Shown: piece by piece, positions 46,191 through 55,671 of the stretch
Position numbering within the stretch: the first letter of the stretch is position 1
Layout of the letters: the number at the start of each line of letters is the position of its first letter
DNA from: Novosphingobium sp. G106
Lineage (GTDB): Bacteria; Pseudomonadota; Alphaproteobacteria; Sphingomonadales; Sphingomonadaceae
Assembly: GCF_019075875.1 (NCBI RefSeq)
Contig: NZ_JAHOOZ010000001.1
Span: 5,646,001-5,710,000, forward strand
Length of the DNA stretch: 64,000 bases
Reading direction: 5' to 3'
Made by a program: the position numbers and the translations under genes
The notes under the pieces: model-generated
Database searches by the model: none
Told to the model about the DNA's origin: nothing
The model's input: only the letters and a program-made list of their open reading frames with translations

Positions 46191-47552
46191 TCAGGACTGC
46201 CCGTTGGAGCTTTCATTGGACTTGTTGGACTGCGTCAGAAATGGTGCGGACAGGCCGTGATAAAGTCGCTCGCGGCAGACCAGCGCGCTCACCAGGTCCG
46301 CAATGAGCGCTGTCGCGAACAGGGGCATGATCATCCCTCTGCTTGCTGTCGTTTCGGTGATGATAATAATGGCTGTGAGTGGAGCGCGTACGACGCCTAC
46401 AAAATAGCCGATCATTCCCAGCAGCACGACGGCACCTTTCGGATCGTCCGGAAAAATCGCAGTCAACAGATCGCCTAGGCCCGCGCCGACCGATAGCGAT
46501 GGCGCGAAAATGCCGCCGGGCGCACCGCTCAATGCGGTCGCAAGCGTCGCTAGGAATTTCGCGGGACCAAACCACACCGAGGCGCCTTCCGATTCCACCA
46601 GATGGCGCGTCGTCTCATACCCGGTCCCCCAGGTTGTGCCGTTGCTGACAATCCCGAGTACGGCCACCAGCAACCCGCAAGCCGCGGCGACAATAACCGG
46701 GCGCTGCTTGAGCGCTTTGAGCCAAGAGCGACGCGGTGCTGACAATCCTAGCAAGGCCCTGGCGAAGAGCCCGCCTGCCAGGCCGCCGGCAATGCCGGCG
46801 ACTGGAGCAACCAGCAGCACGCCGCGAAGGTCGAGTGTCTGCCGCATGGCGCCAAAATAGATATAGTCGCCCGCTATGCCAAGACTGACGAGACCGGCGA
46901 TCATCACGGCGGCCATCACGAGCACCGCAACTCTTTGCTCGTAAGCCGAGGCGAGCTCTTCGATAGCAAAGGCTACACCTGCCAACGGTGTGTTGAAAGC
47001 GGCGGCCACGCCAGCGGCGCCGCCTGCGATGAGCACGCCTGCCGTGATCGGCACGCGAAGAAACCGGTGCACCGCAACCATGATTGCTGCGCTTATCTGG
47101 ACTGTTGGTCCCTCCCTGCCAACCGACCCCCCAGCGCCCAGCATCATGACGGTCATGATCACTTTCAAGATGCCGGTCTTGAGGGAGACAAGCGGTCCGA
47201 ACGCATCGCTTGCCGGATTCCGGGAGGCGGCAATAACCTGCGGTATTCCCGAACCACGCGCCTCCGGTGCCCAGCGATGCGTCACATAGACGGCACCGGC
47301 GAATACCGCGGGCGTGAGAATAAGAGCGCCGTAAGGAAAGGACGAGCTGAAAACGTGGAAGACTTTCTGCGCTAGATCGCCCAGCTTGGCGAAAGCGATC
47401 GCCAACAAGCCCAGCAGGATGGCGCCAACGCCCGTCGCGATCCTGCGGTGAAATACGGCGAGCGCATCCCGAGCGCGGGTCGTCCCATTCCCAGATTTGA
47501 CCTGCGCGCCCGATATGACCTGTCGCAGATCCCGAAAGAGTTTAATTCCCAT
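46191..47552 (-). CDS. clcA: ClC-family chloride/proton exchanger
   Basis: ClC transporter of 453 aa. Selectivity motifs are GSGIPQ, GREGPTVQ (gating Glu) and GGIFAPSL, with the internal proton-pathway Glu in FNTPLAGVAFAIEEL. This family exchanges two chloride ions for one proton and helps acid resistance or charge balance. Its start shares one base with the nhaA stop (TAATG), so the two are translated together. The pairing of a Cl-/H+ exchanger with a Na+/H+ antiporter suggests combined salt and pH control (inference). Confidence 0.92.
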   Translation of the reverse strand: MGIKLFRDLRQVISGAQVKSGNGTTRARDALAVFHRRIATGVGAILLGLLAIAFAKLGDLAQKVFHVFSSSFPYGALILTPAVFAGAVYVTHRWAPEARGSGIPQVIAASRNPASDAFGPLVSLKTGILKVIMTVMMLGAGGSVGREGPTVQISAAIMVAVHRFLRVPITAGVLIAGGAAGVAAAFNTPLAGVAFAIEELASAYEQRVAVLVMAAVMIAGLVSLGIAGDYIYFGAMRQTLDLRGVLLVAPVAGIAGGLAGGLFARALLGLSAPRRSWLKALKQRPVIVAAACGLLVAVLGIVSNGTTWGTGYETTRHLVESEGASVWFGPAKFLATLATALSGAPGGIFAPSLSVGAGLGDLLTAIFPDDPKGAVVLLGMIGYFVGVVRAPLTAIIIITETTASRGMIMPLFATALIADLVSALVCRERLYHGLSAPFLTQSNKSNESSNGQS

Positions 47553-48733
47553 TATACGACCTGCCGGGGGGTGGTCCGTAGCAGGAAATAACCAGCGATT
47601 GCCGACGCTATCGAACCTGAAAGAATACCGAGTTTGGCTGCGTCATTCTGATGGGAGCCGTCACCGAATGCGAGGCCGCCAATAAACAGGCTCATCGTGA
47701 AACCAATCCCACATAGCAATGCGATGCCATAGACCTGACGCCAGCTCGCCCCGAGCGGCCGTTCGGCCAGCCCCATACGCACCAAGGCGAACACGGCAGT
47801 AAAGATCCCGATCTGTTTTCCAAGGAAGAGGCCGAGCGCGACACCGAGCGGAACGGGAGCCAAAACGTCTCGAGGCAAAAATCCCTGCAAGGCGACGCCT
47901 GCATTGGCAAAGCCGAATAGCGGCACTATCGCAAATGCGACCCAAGGGTGCAGGCCGTGCTCGAGCCGGGTCAGTGGCGAGAGTCTGTCGTCGGGACGCC
48001 CTGGTGTTCGCATTAGTGGCACCGTCATCGCAACCGCGACCCCTGCCAACGTAGCGTGGATTCCAGACCGAAATACAAAATACCAGACTACGGCGCCGAC
48101 GAGCAAATAAGGCCAGAGCGCTATTATCCCGCGGCGATTTAAAAGCACCAGAACCACTAGCCCGAGACCCGCACCGGCTAGGGCCGCAAGATCGATTTGC
48201 GATGTGTAGAATACCGCGATGATCAGCACGGCGATTAGGTCATCGATGATCGCGACTGCAGCTAGGAATATCTTGAGTGACGTCGGCGCGCGTTGACCGA
48301 GCAAGGCCAGAACGCCTAGCGCAAATGCGATATCCGTGGCAGCTGGAATTGCCCAGCCTCGAAGGCCTGTCGGGTCCTCCCAGTTCAACGTTGCATAGAT
48401 GGCGGCAGGAACGGCTACTCCAGCGGCCGCCGCGACGCCAGGCAACAGCCGGTCTGACCACCTCGCAAGCTGTCCGTCGAGAACCTCGCGCTTGATCTCC
48501 AATCCGACCAACAGAAAGAACAGCGCCATGAGGGCGTCATTGATCCAGTGCAGCAGGGTGAGGCCGCCCAGATCTTGATGCAAGGTCTGGAAATAGCTGG
48601 TGGCCAGCGAGGAGTTGGCAACGAGCATGGCTATGCCGGCAGCGGCGATGAGAATGATCCCGCCCGCCGCTTCAGTAGCAAGAAAGGCGCGCATCATCGA
48701 AAAGCGACGGTTTGCAGTGGCGGGTGAAATCAT
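47552..48733 (-). CDS. nhaA: NhaA-type Na+/H+ antiporter
   Basis: Antiporter of 393 aa with 12 helices that exports Na+ in exchange for two protons, activated at alkaline pH. Key residues are present: Asp in [17 protein letters not shown] and the Asp pair in [14 protein letters not shown]. Length matches the family. The ATG at 48731-48733 is the only good start. It is the first gene of a two-gene operon with clcA. Confidence 0.94.
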   Translation of the reverse strand: MISPATANRRFSMMRAFLATEAAGGIILIAAAGIAMLVANSSLATSYFQTLHQDLGGLTLLHWINDALMALFFLLVGLEIKREVLDGQLARWSDRLLPGVAAAAGVAVPAAIYATLNWEDPTGLRGWAIPAATDIAFALGVLALLGQRAPTSLKIFLAAVAIIDDLIAVLIIAVFYTSQIDLAALAGAGLGLVVLVLLNRRGIIALWPYLLVGAVVWYFVFRSGIHATLAGVAVAMTVPLMRTPGRPDDRLSPLTRLEHGLHPWVAFAIVPLFGFANAGVALQGFLPRDVLAPVPLGVALGLFLGKQIGIFTAVFALVRMGLAERPLGASWRQVYGIALLCGIGFTMSLFIGGLAFGDGSHQNDAAKLGILSGSIASAIAGYFLLRTTPRQVV

Positions 48734-49143
48734 CTGCCCGCTCCTAGCCCGACAGGCCCGGCGCTACCACCAAAAGGCGGCGTCGAGCCAATTTTTCTTG
48801 CTAAGTGCGAGCGCGCAGGAGGCGGCAATGCGATCAATCGGCGAAGAGGATCGAAGTGGCCTGCGAGACAGCGGACGCGGGCGAACCCGCGCCGGGCCTC
48901 TCCTGACGGCGAGCTGCACCCGCCTGCCTAATCGCCGCACCGAACGCGACCGGGGACAGTCAGGTTTCCTTGCGAAGGGTGCAGTCGAGCCGATGTCATG
49001 CTGATTCGTACCAGCGTGCACCGAGCCGGCTTGTCTTCTTGCTGAGGAAAGGGGATTGTCGAGCGTCGTCGGGAATGGTGCAAGCTGGATATGGCCTTGC
49101 CCGGGCGGAGCACTCGAATAATCGCCGGGTCGACGTGGAGAGC
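48734..49143. other. Intergenic region, 410 bp
   Basis: Upstream of nhaA; should carry its promoter. I see no convincing gene in it. Confidence 0.4.
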
Positions 49144-49371
49144 ATGCAATGTCCAATTATCTCGATATGCCGAATTATAGTTGATCGGAACCGGAGAATT
49201 CACATTAGGCTGCATGTATCCCCCAAAATCGCTTGGACCGTTGGGCTAGCGTTCGCCATGAGTATTATAATCTATCTGTCACGATATAATATCGTCAGCG
49301 ACGGTGTATTAAATTTATCGATAATAATTTCCGTCGTGGTGGCGTGTGTAGTTATCAATGTAATCAGATGA
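49144..49371 (+). CDS. Possible small two-helix membrane protein, 75 aa
   Basis: Isoleucine-rich frame with two hydrophobic segments (WTVGLAFAMSIIIYL and NLSIIISVVVACVVINVI). The DNA is AT-rich. The start is uncertain: ATG at 49144 is one option, and a later start nearer the first helix is likely. No family recognised. Confidence 0.35.
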   Translation: MQCPIISICRIIVDRNRRIHIRLHVSPKIAWTVGLAFAMSIIIYLSRYNIVSDGVLNLSIIISVVVACVVINVIR

Positions 49372-49482
49372 ATTGAATATTGCATTTATTGGTGGATGAA
49401 ATAAAATCAAAATAATATTAGGATAAGGTCCGAAAATATAGCCGGGTGATGGATTGCGCTGTATATAGCCAGCCGAGGTCTG

Positions 49483-49683
49483 CTAGTGCAGTGCTTTGAC
49501 AGGTGCGATGCGCCAGACCGTATTTGAAAGATGGTCGGCCACCAGCAGCGCGCCTCTGGGATCGAGCGCTACGCCTACAGGCCTGCCACCAGCATGACCC
49601 TTGCCATCGAGGAAGCCCGTCACGAAGTCGACGGGATTCCCGATCTGTTTGCCGCCGGCAAAACGATCAAGCGCTATCGACAT
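49483..49683 (-). pseudogene. Remnant of a PQQ-type sugar dehydrogenase-like protein (C-terminus)
   Basis: Sixty-six residues matching the C-terminal end of soluble glucose/sorbosone dehydrogenase-like beta-propellers (VTGFLDGKGHAGGRPVGVALD then GALLVADHLSNTVWRI). The rest of the gene (over 300 aa) is missing. It abuts the DUF2254 remnant on the same strand, so a deletion has probably fused two dead genes. Confidence 0.65.
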
Positions 49684-49694
49684 CCTGAATCACG

Positions 49695-50215
49695 CTATTG
49701 ATCTGAATCTTGCTTGGAACTTGATGGATAAAGAATATCAGCACGCCAATCGAACATAGTGCCAACGCCCCGGCCACCATTAGCGCCATGTTCGGGACGA
49801 AACTGAAGCCGCCGCTCTCGTCGGCCGACCGGGATCGTTCGCAATACGATCAAACAATAGAGGATGGTGGCAATGAAGGTTCCAAGCGTGACCTGATTGC
49901 CGCGATCTCGCATGAAATTTGTTAGAAGACGCGGCCCGTATTGTCCCGAAGCATAGACGACGGCGGCGATTGTGACGGAAAATACGGTGGCGGCCACGGT
50001 GATCATGGATCCGCCGACGCGGATAGCATCTGCCGGGCACCGTCGGGCCGCGCGGCATAGAGCCACGTGAACCGGTCCATCCAGTCGGATCCCTCGTAGC
50101 TGTCCAGCGTAATCATGAGGAAAGCGAGCAAAACGGCCAACAGCGCCATGATGCTGGGCACGAACCAGTAGCTCGCAGTGAGCTTGTCGCCGATGCGGAG
50201 GAGCCAGCTTTTCAA
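49695..50215 (-). pseudogene. Decayed DUF2254 membrane protein gene
   Basis: Three pieces of a DUF2254 protein lie in different frames: an N-terminal part (MKSWLLRIGDKLTASYWFVP to DGARQML), a middle part (GGSMITVAATVFSVTIAAVVY to LGTFIATILYCLIVLRTIP) and a third (VPNMALMVAGALALC to IGVLIFFIHQVPSKIQ). Frame changes are near 50025 and 49830. The C-terminal half of the family is absent, replaced at 49690 by the sugar-dehydrogenase remnant. Unlike the other broken genes here, the frameshifts are not in homopolymers, so this looks like true decay. Confidence 0.7.
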
Positions 50216-50518
50216 GGGCCCAAGTTTCCGCAGATCGCGATGTAATGCTTGTCATAGATCATAGTGATTCACTGCGAGGCAGGAGCAAATCGTCGAAGGT
50301 AGTAGCACTGTATTTGGCGCTACCGGCCGTTACCGTCGAATTCAGATTTGGCACTGGACACCCAAGCGGTCCTTGCCGCAACCCGATGAAGGTACACAGA
50401 TCAATGCACCAGGCGGCATCGCGTTCCGGTTGTGTGTGGCAAGTCCTGCAAATAGCGACCAGGCCAGCTGGCTAAGCGGCTTGTCGTAGATCGGCTTTCA
50501 GCACCAAGATCTGCTAGC
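50216..50518. other. Intergenic region, 303 bp
   Basis: Spacer after the trehalose operon and upstream of the DUF2254 remnant. Nothing convincing seen. Confidence 0.4.
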
Positions 50519-51884
50519 TCATGACATCAGCACGGCGGTGAACCGGTCTCGCCACCACACAACATCCTCGGCAAGGATGTTCTCATACATTGGCTTCCAG
50601 CGCGCCACGCGTTCCTCGCGGGGCATGTTCAGCGCTTTGTCTATGGCATCGGCGATGTCGTCCGCGCTGTATGGATTTACGATCAGGGCTCCCTTGAGCT
50701 GCTCGGCAGCGCCGGCAAATCGAGACAAGATCAAGACCCCCGGATCGACGGGATCTTGCGCGGCCACATACTCCTTGGCGACCAGGTTCATGCCATCGCG
50801 AAGCGGCGTAACGAGGCCTATCCGAGCCGCGCGATAGATTCCGGCAAGCACATTGCGCGGAAACCCTTGATTCACATAGCGAAGCGGTACCCAGTCAATA
50901 TGGGCGAAGGCGCCATTGATCCGCCCTGATAGCGCATCGAGTTGGGCACGTATGTCGCGATAGCTCTGCACGGTATCGCGGGAAGGTGGCGCTATCTGAA
51001 GCATGTAGACATTGGAATGCGCATCGGGCCGCGTCTCGAGATAGCGCTGATAACCATTGAATCGTTCCTCGAGGCCCTTTGAGTAATCGAGACGATCCAC
51101 CCCGACGATCAAGCTTCGCCCAATCGAGCTTTCCACCATTCGACTGTGGGCGACGACCGCATCCTCGCTGCTGGCGCTGTCGACAAATTCCTGAGCGTCG
51201 ATCCCGATCGGACAGGCAATCGCTCTGATCGTGCGGCCGCCGACGGTAACCTCGTCGTTGGCGCCAAGCGATCCTCCCATTTCGCGGGTGACATAGTCAT
51301 GAAATGTCTCCAGCCATTCCCTCGTCTGGAATCCGACCACGTCGTAAGCGAACAGTGCCTCGACCAATCTGCGGTGCTCCGGAAGGGCGGTTAGCAGTCG
51401 GGTCGGCGGCCAGGGGATGTGGAGAAAGAATCCGAGGCGGTTGGTGAGGCCCTGTTGGCGTAGAACCCAACCGAGGGGGATCATGTGATAATCATGAACC
51501 CAAATGAGATCGTCCGGCTCGATATGCGGCCCGATCACCGCGCCGAACACGCGATTGACCCGTTCGTAGCCACCCTGAAACTCCCGTTCGAATTCGGTCA
51601 GCCCCAGTCGATAATGAAACAGCGGCCACAATGTTCGGTTCGCGTAGCCATCGTAATATTCGTCCACGTCCTGTTCTGGCAGATCAATGGTGGCCGAGGT
51701 AACCCCATCGTAGGTCTCGAACTTGAGAGCGCCGGTCTCCCCCGTCTCTCCGGACCAGCCGAACCAGATGCCTTCCGCCTCCCGCAGGGCTGCAGTAAGC
51801 GCGACCGCGAGCCCCCCCTTGCGCGGCCGGCTGCGCAGAAGTTGGCGCCGAGACACGGTTGGATATGACTATCAATCTGCTCAA
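50519..51884 (-). CDS. otsA: Trehalose-6-phosphate synthase, frameshift near N-terminus
   Basis: GT20 glycosyltransferase that makes trehalose-6-phosphate from UDP-glucose and glucose-6-phosphate. Motifs include WVHDYHMIPLGWVLR, GVDRLDYSKGLEERF and TPLRDGMNLVAKEYV. The main frame lacks the family's N-terminus; it is found in the next frame as SRLIVISNRVSAPTSAQ. Removing one base from the C7 run 51812-51818 joins them as AQGGLAVAL and gives 454 aa, starting at a TTG (51882-51884) that overlaps the GH15 stop. The gene is probably intact in the living strain. Confidence 0.9.
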
Positions 51885-53677
51885 CGGACGGTGCTCCACG
51901 GCTTGCTTAGCAGAACTGCGCAATTTATCATGCCGACGAGTGAATAGGTTTGCGGATAATTGCCCCACAATTCGCCGGTGCTAGGATCGATATCCTCTGA
52001 AAGCAGACCCGCCGGCGTGCGACGCGAAAACATCTCTTCGAGTAGTATGCGCGCATCTTGATCACGGCCAGTGTAGTGGAGCGCTTCAATTAGCCAGAAC
52101 GTGCAAACGTTGAATGCGGTATGCGGCAACCCGAAATCGTCCTCGCTGTCGTAGCGCAACATGTTCGATCCACGCCGCAGACCTGTCTCGACAGCCTGAA
52201 GCGTGCCGAGGAAGCGCGGATCGTCAGGCTCAAGGAAGCGCAATTCGAGCAGTTGGATCAGGCTTGCGTCGAGATTATCGCCAACGAAAGTCGCTGAAAG
52301 CCGGTTGGATTCGGGGCGCCACGCCGCCCGCTCGATATGGGCGCGCATCGTATCGGCGCGGGATTGCCAGAATTCGGCTCGGTGCCCGAGGCCAAGCACG
52401 GAAGCGGCATTGGCGAGCCGGTCGCAAGCAGCCCAGCACATCGCCGCCGAGTATGTGTGGACATGCGACTTCGTGCGCAACTCCCAAAGCCCTGCATCCG
52501 GCTTGTCGTATCGTTCCCATGCGCGCTCGCCAATCGGCTCCAACGCCTCGAAATCGGTGATTTTCGCCATGCGAAACAGCCGATGGTCGAAAAAGGCCTG
52601 GGCATTCGACAGTATGATTTGACCGTAGGCATCATGCTGGATTTGGTCATAGGCTTGATTGCCCACGCGCACCGGCCCCATCCCGCGGTAGCCGTTGAGC
52701 CCCGGCGCCTCCCATTCGGTCAACATCTTCTCGCCGCCGACGCCGTAGAGCGGCTGGATGTGCCCCCCCGCGGCATTGTCGACGATGTTGCGGAGGTATT
52801 CGAGATAGCTTTCGAGCACGTCGAGCGCACCAAGCCGATTGAGCGCCTGGATCGTGTAGTAGGCATCCCTGATCCAGCAATAGCGGTAGTCCCAATTGCG
52901 GCCGGAATTCGCATGTTCGGGAATCGATGTGGTCAAAGCCGCGACGATCGCGCCGGTTTCCTCGTGCTGACACAGCTTGAGGGTAATGGCTGAGCGGATT
53001 ACCGCTTCTTGCCACTCATGTGGCGTCGCCAGGCCACGGACCCAGTGCCGCCACTCCGAAGCTGTTTTATCGAGCATCATGTCAAGCGCAGCGCTGATTT
53101 CGTCGGCAAAACTCTCGTCTGGGCCAAGAAAGAAATGCAACGGCTTCTCGACCCGAAATAGGCGTTCGTCCTCGATCCAGCCTACGGGTGCAGTGGTCGA
53201 CAGTCGGATCACGCCATCCTCAAGCAGATAACGGACATGGTTCGAGCCGCGCGTCCGTTCGGCGCGCGCACTTCCCCAGGCTCTCGAAGGACGCAGGCGG
53301 ACGCGAATGCGCGGCGATCCTGCGACGGGACGGACAATGCGCGCGAAGGCAGTTGGCCGGTATGTCCGGCCATTGCGGTGAAATCGCGGGGCGAAATCGG
53401 TCACTTCCACCGCGTTGCCGTGCCCATCGGTATGGCGCGTTACCAGGATCGGCGTGTTGCGCAGATAGGACTGGCGCGTATCGGTCACGCCATCAAGGTC
53501 GATCTCCCAAAAGCCATAGGCGCCTTCGCCCCCTGGCGGTGAATCGTCGAGCAGCGAGGAGAAAGCAGGATCGCCATCCACGCGGGGAAGGCAGCCCCAG
53601 ACGAAGCGGCCCGATCGATCGATCAGCGCAGAGACCTGGCAGTTGCCGATCGGCCAGAGATCGAGGGTCGCGGTCAC
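51881..53677 (-). CDS. GH15-family glucoamylase-like hydrolase (trehalase-type)
   Basis: Glycoside hydrolase of 598 aa. An N-terminal beta-sandwich (about 1-220) precedes the (alpha/alpha)6 barrel with NWDYRYCWIRDAYYTI, a general-acid region, and LLSEDIDPSTGELWGNYPQTYS near the end (catalytic base Glu candidate SED). It overlaps otsB by 4 bp and otsA at the TTGA junction, so the three form one operon. Bacterial GH15 enzymes beside otsA/otsB often hydrolyse trehalose, so it may recycle trehalose or another alpha-glucoside (inference). Confidence 0.88.
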   Translation of the reverse strand: MTATLDLWPIGNCQVSALIDRSGRFVWGCLPRVDGDPAFSSLLDDSPPGGEGAYGFWEIDLDGVTDTRQSYLRNTPILVTRHTDGHGNAVEVTDFAPRFHRNGRTYRPTAFARIVRPVAGSPRIRVRLRPSRAWGSARAERTRGSNHVRYLLEDGVIRLSTTAPVGWIEDERLFRVEKPLHFFLGPDESFADEISAALDMMLDKTASEWRHWVRGLATPHEWQEAVIRSAITLKLCQHEETGAIVAALTTSIPEHANSGRNWDYRYCWIRDAYYTIQALNRLGALDVLESYLEYLRNIVDNAAGGHIQPLYGVGGEKMLTEWEAPGLNGYRGMGPVRVGNQAYDQIQHDAYGQIILSNAQAFFDHRLFRMAKITDFEALEPIGERAWERYDKPDAGLWELRTKSHVHTYSAAMCWAACDRLANAASVLGLGHRAEFWQSRADTMRAHIERAAWRPESNRLSATFVGDNLDASLIQLLELRFLEPDDPRFLGTLQAVETGLRRGSNMLRYDSEDDFGLPHTAFNVCTFWLIEALHYTGRDQDARILLEEMFSRRTPAGLLSEDIDPSTGELWGNYPQTYSLVGMINCAVLLSKPWSTVR

Positions 53678-54405
53678 AGGGCGCGCAACCAGTCATGGAC
53701 ATCGGCCACGCTCGCCAGCCGGTACTGGGCAGCCGATTTGCGGGGAGCACCTACGAGGATACCGGTTCCACCGAGCGCAACGCAGCGCTCGAAACCAGCC
53801 TCGTCGGTTACGTCATCGCCGAGGAAGACCGGGAGACTTCCTGCAAACGGCGGTGCCTGCATGAGCGCGGCTATCGCGCTGCCCTTGTCGTGACCGGAAG
53901 AGCGCAATTCGACCATCATTTTTCCCTCCTGCGTCACCAAACCATCGACTGCGCCGAAACGTTGCACCGCTGCGTGGGCGGCATCGGCCAGCGACGGATT
54001 TTGTCGGTAATGGATGGCAACGCCCAAGGATTTTACCTCGATGACAATGCCTTCACATTGGCCGAGGTCTTCACGGAATGCGCGCTCGGCGTCATCCAGC
54101 GCGTGCGGCCGTTCCAGCCGGCACACGCTTGCTCCGGCAAGTCGGACCTCTGCGCCGTGACTCCCCACCGTTGCCAGCCTGCGATGCAGCGATCCGATCA
54201 GACTGTCGAGTTGCTCGATCGAGCGCCCGCTGACCACGGCCACCCGCCCTGCCAGGCGCCCGATCAGCCCGTCGATCAGGGCTACAAGCGGCTCTGCGAC
54301 CACCACAGCGTCCGGACGATCCGCGAGATCGATCAGTGTGCCGTCGAAGTCGAGAAAAAGGCTGATCGATTGCGACGGGAAAATCGGAGGACGCGGTTGC
54401 TGCAT
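53674..54405 (-). CDS. otsB: Trehalose-6-phosphate phosphatase
   Basis: HAD-superfamily phosphatase of 243 aa that removes phosphate from trehalose-6-phosphate. HAD motifs are visible: LFLDFDGTLID (nucleophile Asp), VVSGRS, GHDKGSAI and FLGDDVTDEAGF. First gene of the otsB-GH15-otsA operon. Together the operon provides trehalose, a second compatible solute besides ectoine. Confidence 0.93.
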   Translation of the reverse strand: MQQPRPPIFPSQSISLFLDFDGTLIDLADRPDAVVVAEPLVALIDGLIGRLAGRVAVVSGRSIEQLDSLIGSLHRRLATVGSHGAEVRLAGASVCRLERPHALDDAERAFREDLGQCEGIVIEVKSLGVAIHYRQNPSLADAAHAAVQRFGAVDGLVTQEGKMMVELRSSGHDKGSAIAALMQAPPFAGSLPVFLGDDVTDEAGFERCVALGGTGILVGAPRKSAAQYRLASVADVHDWLRAL

Positions 54406-54683
54406 CGCGGGAACCTTACAGGCTTATGCGTGCGAGCGCACCCCGATCGTGTCGCTTCGTGCGGTGATTGGCCTCATTTTTACTGCGCCGCACAGCTCCG
54501 CCCGCTCGCCTGAGAAGATCTCTGCTGCAGAGTTGCAGACCGCCATGGGCCCCAACGAGCTCTTCGAACGGGGAAGGGCGAACGTATACGGCTCCAGCAC
54601 GATTACGTGAAGGCTGCCCGCCGAACGGGCAGGGGCGAGCTCGGACGCCAGCGCGCCCTCGGCAGGCAAGCCAGCCACCGCGT
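54406..54683. other. Spacer with a possible small leftward frame
   Basis: Region between otsB and the upstream lipoprotein gene. A 91-residue frame (54424-54699, minus strand) starts inside the end of the lipoprotein gene and has plausible composition (LHVIVLEPYTFALPRS) but no family resemblance. It probably holds the otsB promoter. Confidence 0.3.
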
Positions 54684-55579
54684 TTAGCTGTTGGACCATT
54701 TTGCGATCGTCTCGCCGCTTCGCGGATCATCGATCGCGACGTTGTCGAAGACCGCGGAAATCGTGCAATCGGGCGGTACCTGCCCCCCCCACCACGACAA
54801 ACGATGACCCGTTCGTCCGCCAGGCGTTGGAGTCTGCCGGTTATGACCAGGTCATATCCGATCTCACTCGGGGCCTTTCCTTCGTCCAGCACTTTATTGG
54901 TCGTATAGGCCCTATTGTTGCGTCGATGCGTCCGCGCATCCGCTTCTGTAAAAAATTGTGCGATTCCAATTTTTTGAACCGGTGCCGGCGTGGGTATGAC
55001 GTCCTGCGAATTAACGGCGGCGGAAGGACTGACCCGAGACGGCGGACTGACCCGAGACTGCGGACTGGGCCCGGGACTGGCAGTCATCGCCGGCTCGGGG
55101 CTGGCCGCAGGACAAGCGGCAGTCAGCAACCACGGACGGCGAATCCAGAACCCCTCTACTGCTTCGTATCCAGCGACGCCCAGCGATCCCGCGGACGTTG
55201 AATGGTCGGAAATGCCAGGCTCCACACGAAGCGACAGCAGGCGTCGTTTCTTGTCGAACGTCCAGCTCCGCGCCTCATCCCCGTCACTCCCTCCCGGCGC
55301 GCCGCATCCGAAACGCAGCCGAAGCTCAAATCGCTTGCCCGCGAGTTCATTTTGATTTTCCGTATCGCTCTGAGCCAAAGCATAAGCGCTCGCTGCCTGG
55401 GCCACCGCCAGCAGCAGGGCCTGACGATCGAGCGGCAGGTCGGCAACGACAAGAGTCGGTACGACTGGAGCACTCTCGGTTTCTGCGCGGGGGGCAGCTG
55501 CTTGCCGTTCCGGTTGCTGCTGGCATCCCCACAACGCGACGATTGCCGCGAAGGCGGCTAGGAGACGGCGGTTTCGCAT
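54684..55579 (-). CDS. Hypothetical lipoprotein, frameshift near C-terminus
   Basis: Exported lipoprotein; the signal MRNRRLLAAFAAIVALWGC ends at a Cys. It is rich in Pro/Ser in the middle (about 170-200) and carries an IAQFFTEADARTHRR segment. The frame meets a C8 run at 54783-54790. With six bases there it reads CRGGGQVPPDCTISAVFDN and stops at 54684, about 297 aa; as given it runs on in a non-conserved frame. The second Cys pair suggests a secreted domain. Function unknown. Confidence 0.55.
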
Positions 55580-55671
55580 CCCGGCTCCATAACACAAGGA
55601 AAAGCAGAACCGTTAGATGCGTTCGAGGTTATCGCCTTGGAGATCGCCAACATTCTGATCATAAGGCTGAA

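Noticed and set aside
49695..50255. Treating the DUF2254 remnant as another homopolymer error
   Set aside because: Its frame changes near 50025 and 49830 are not in long runs and the gene also lacks its C-terminal half.
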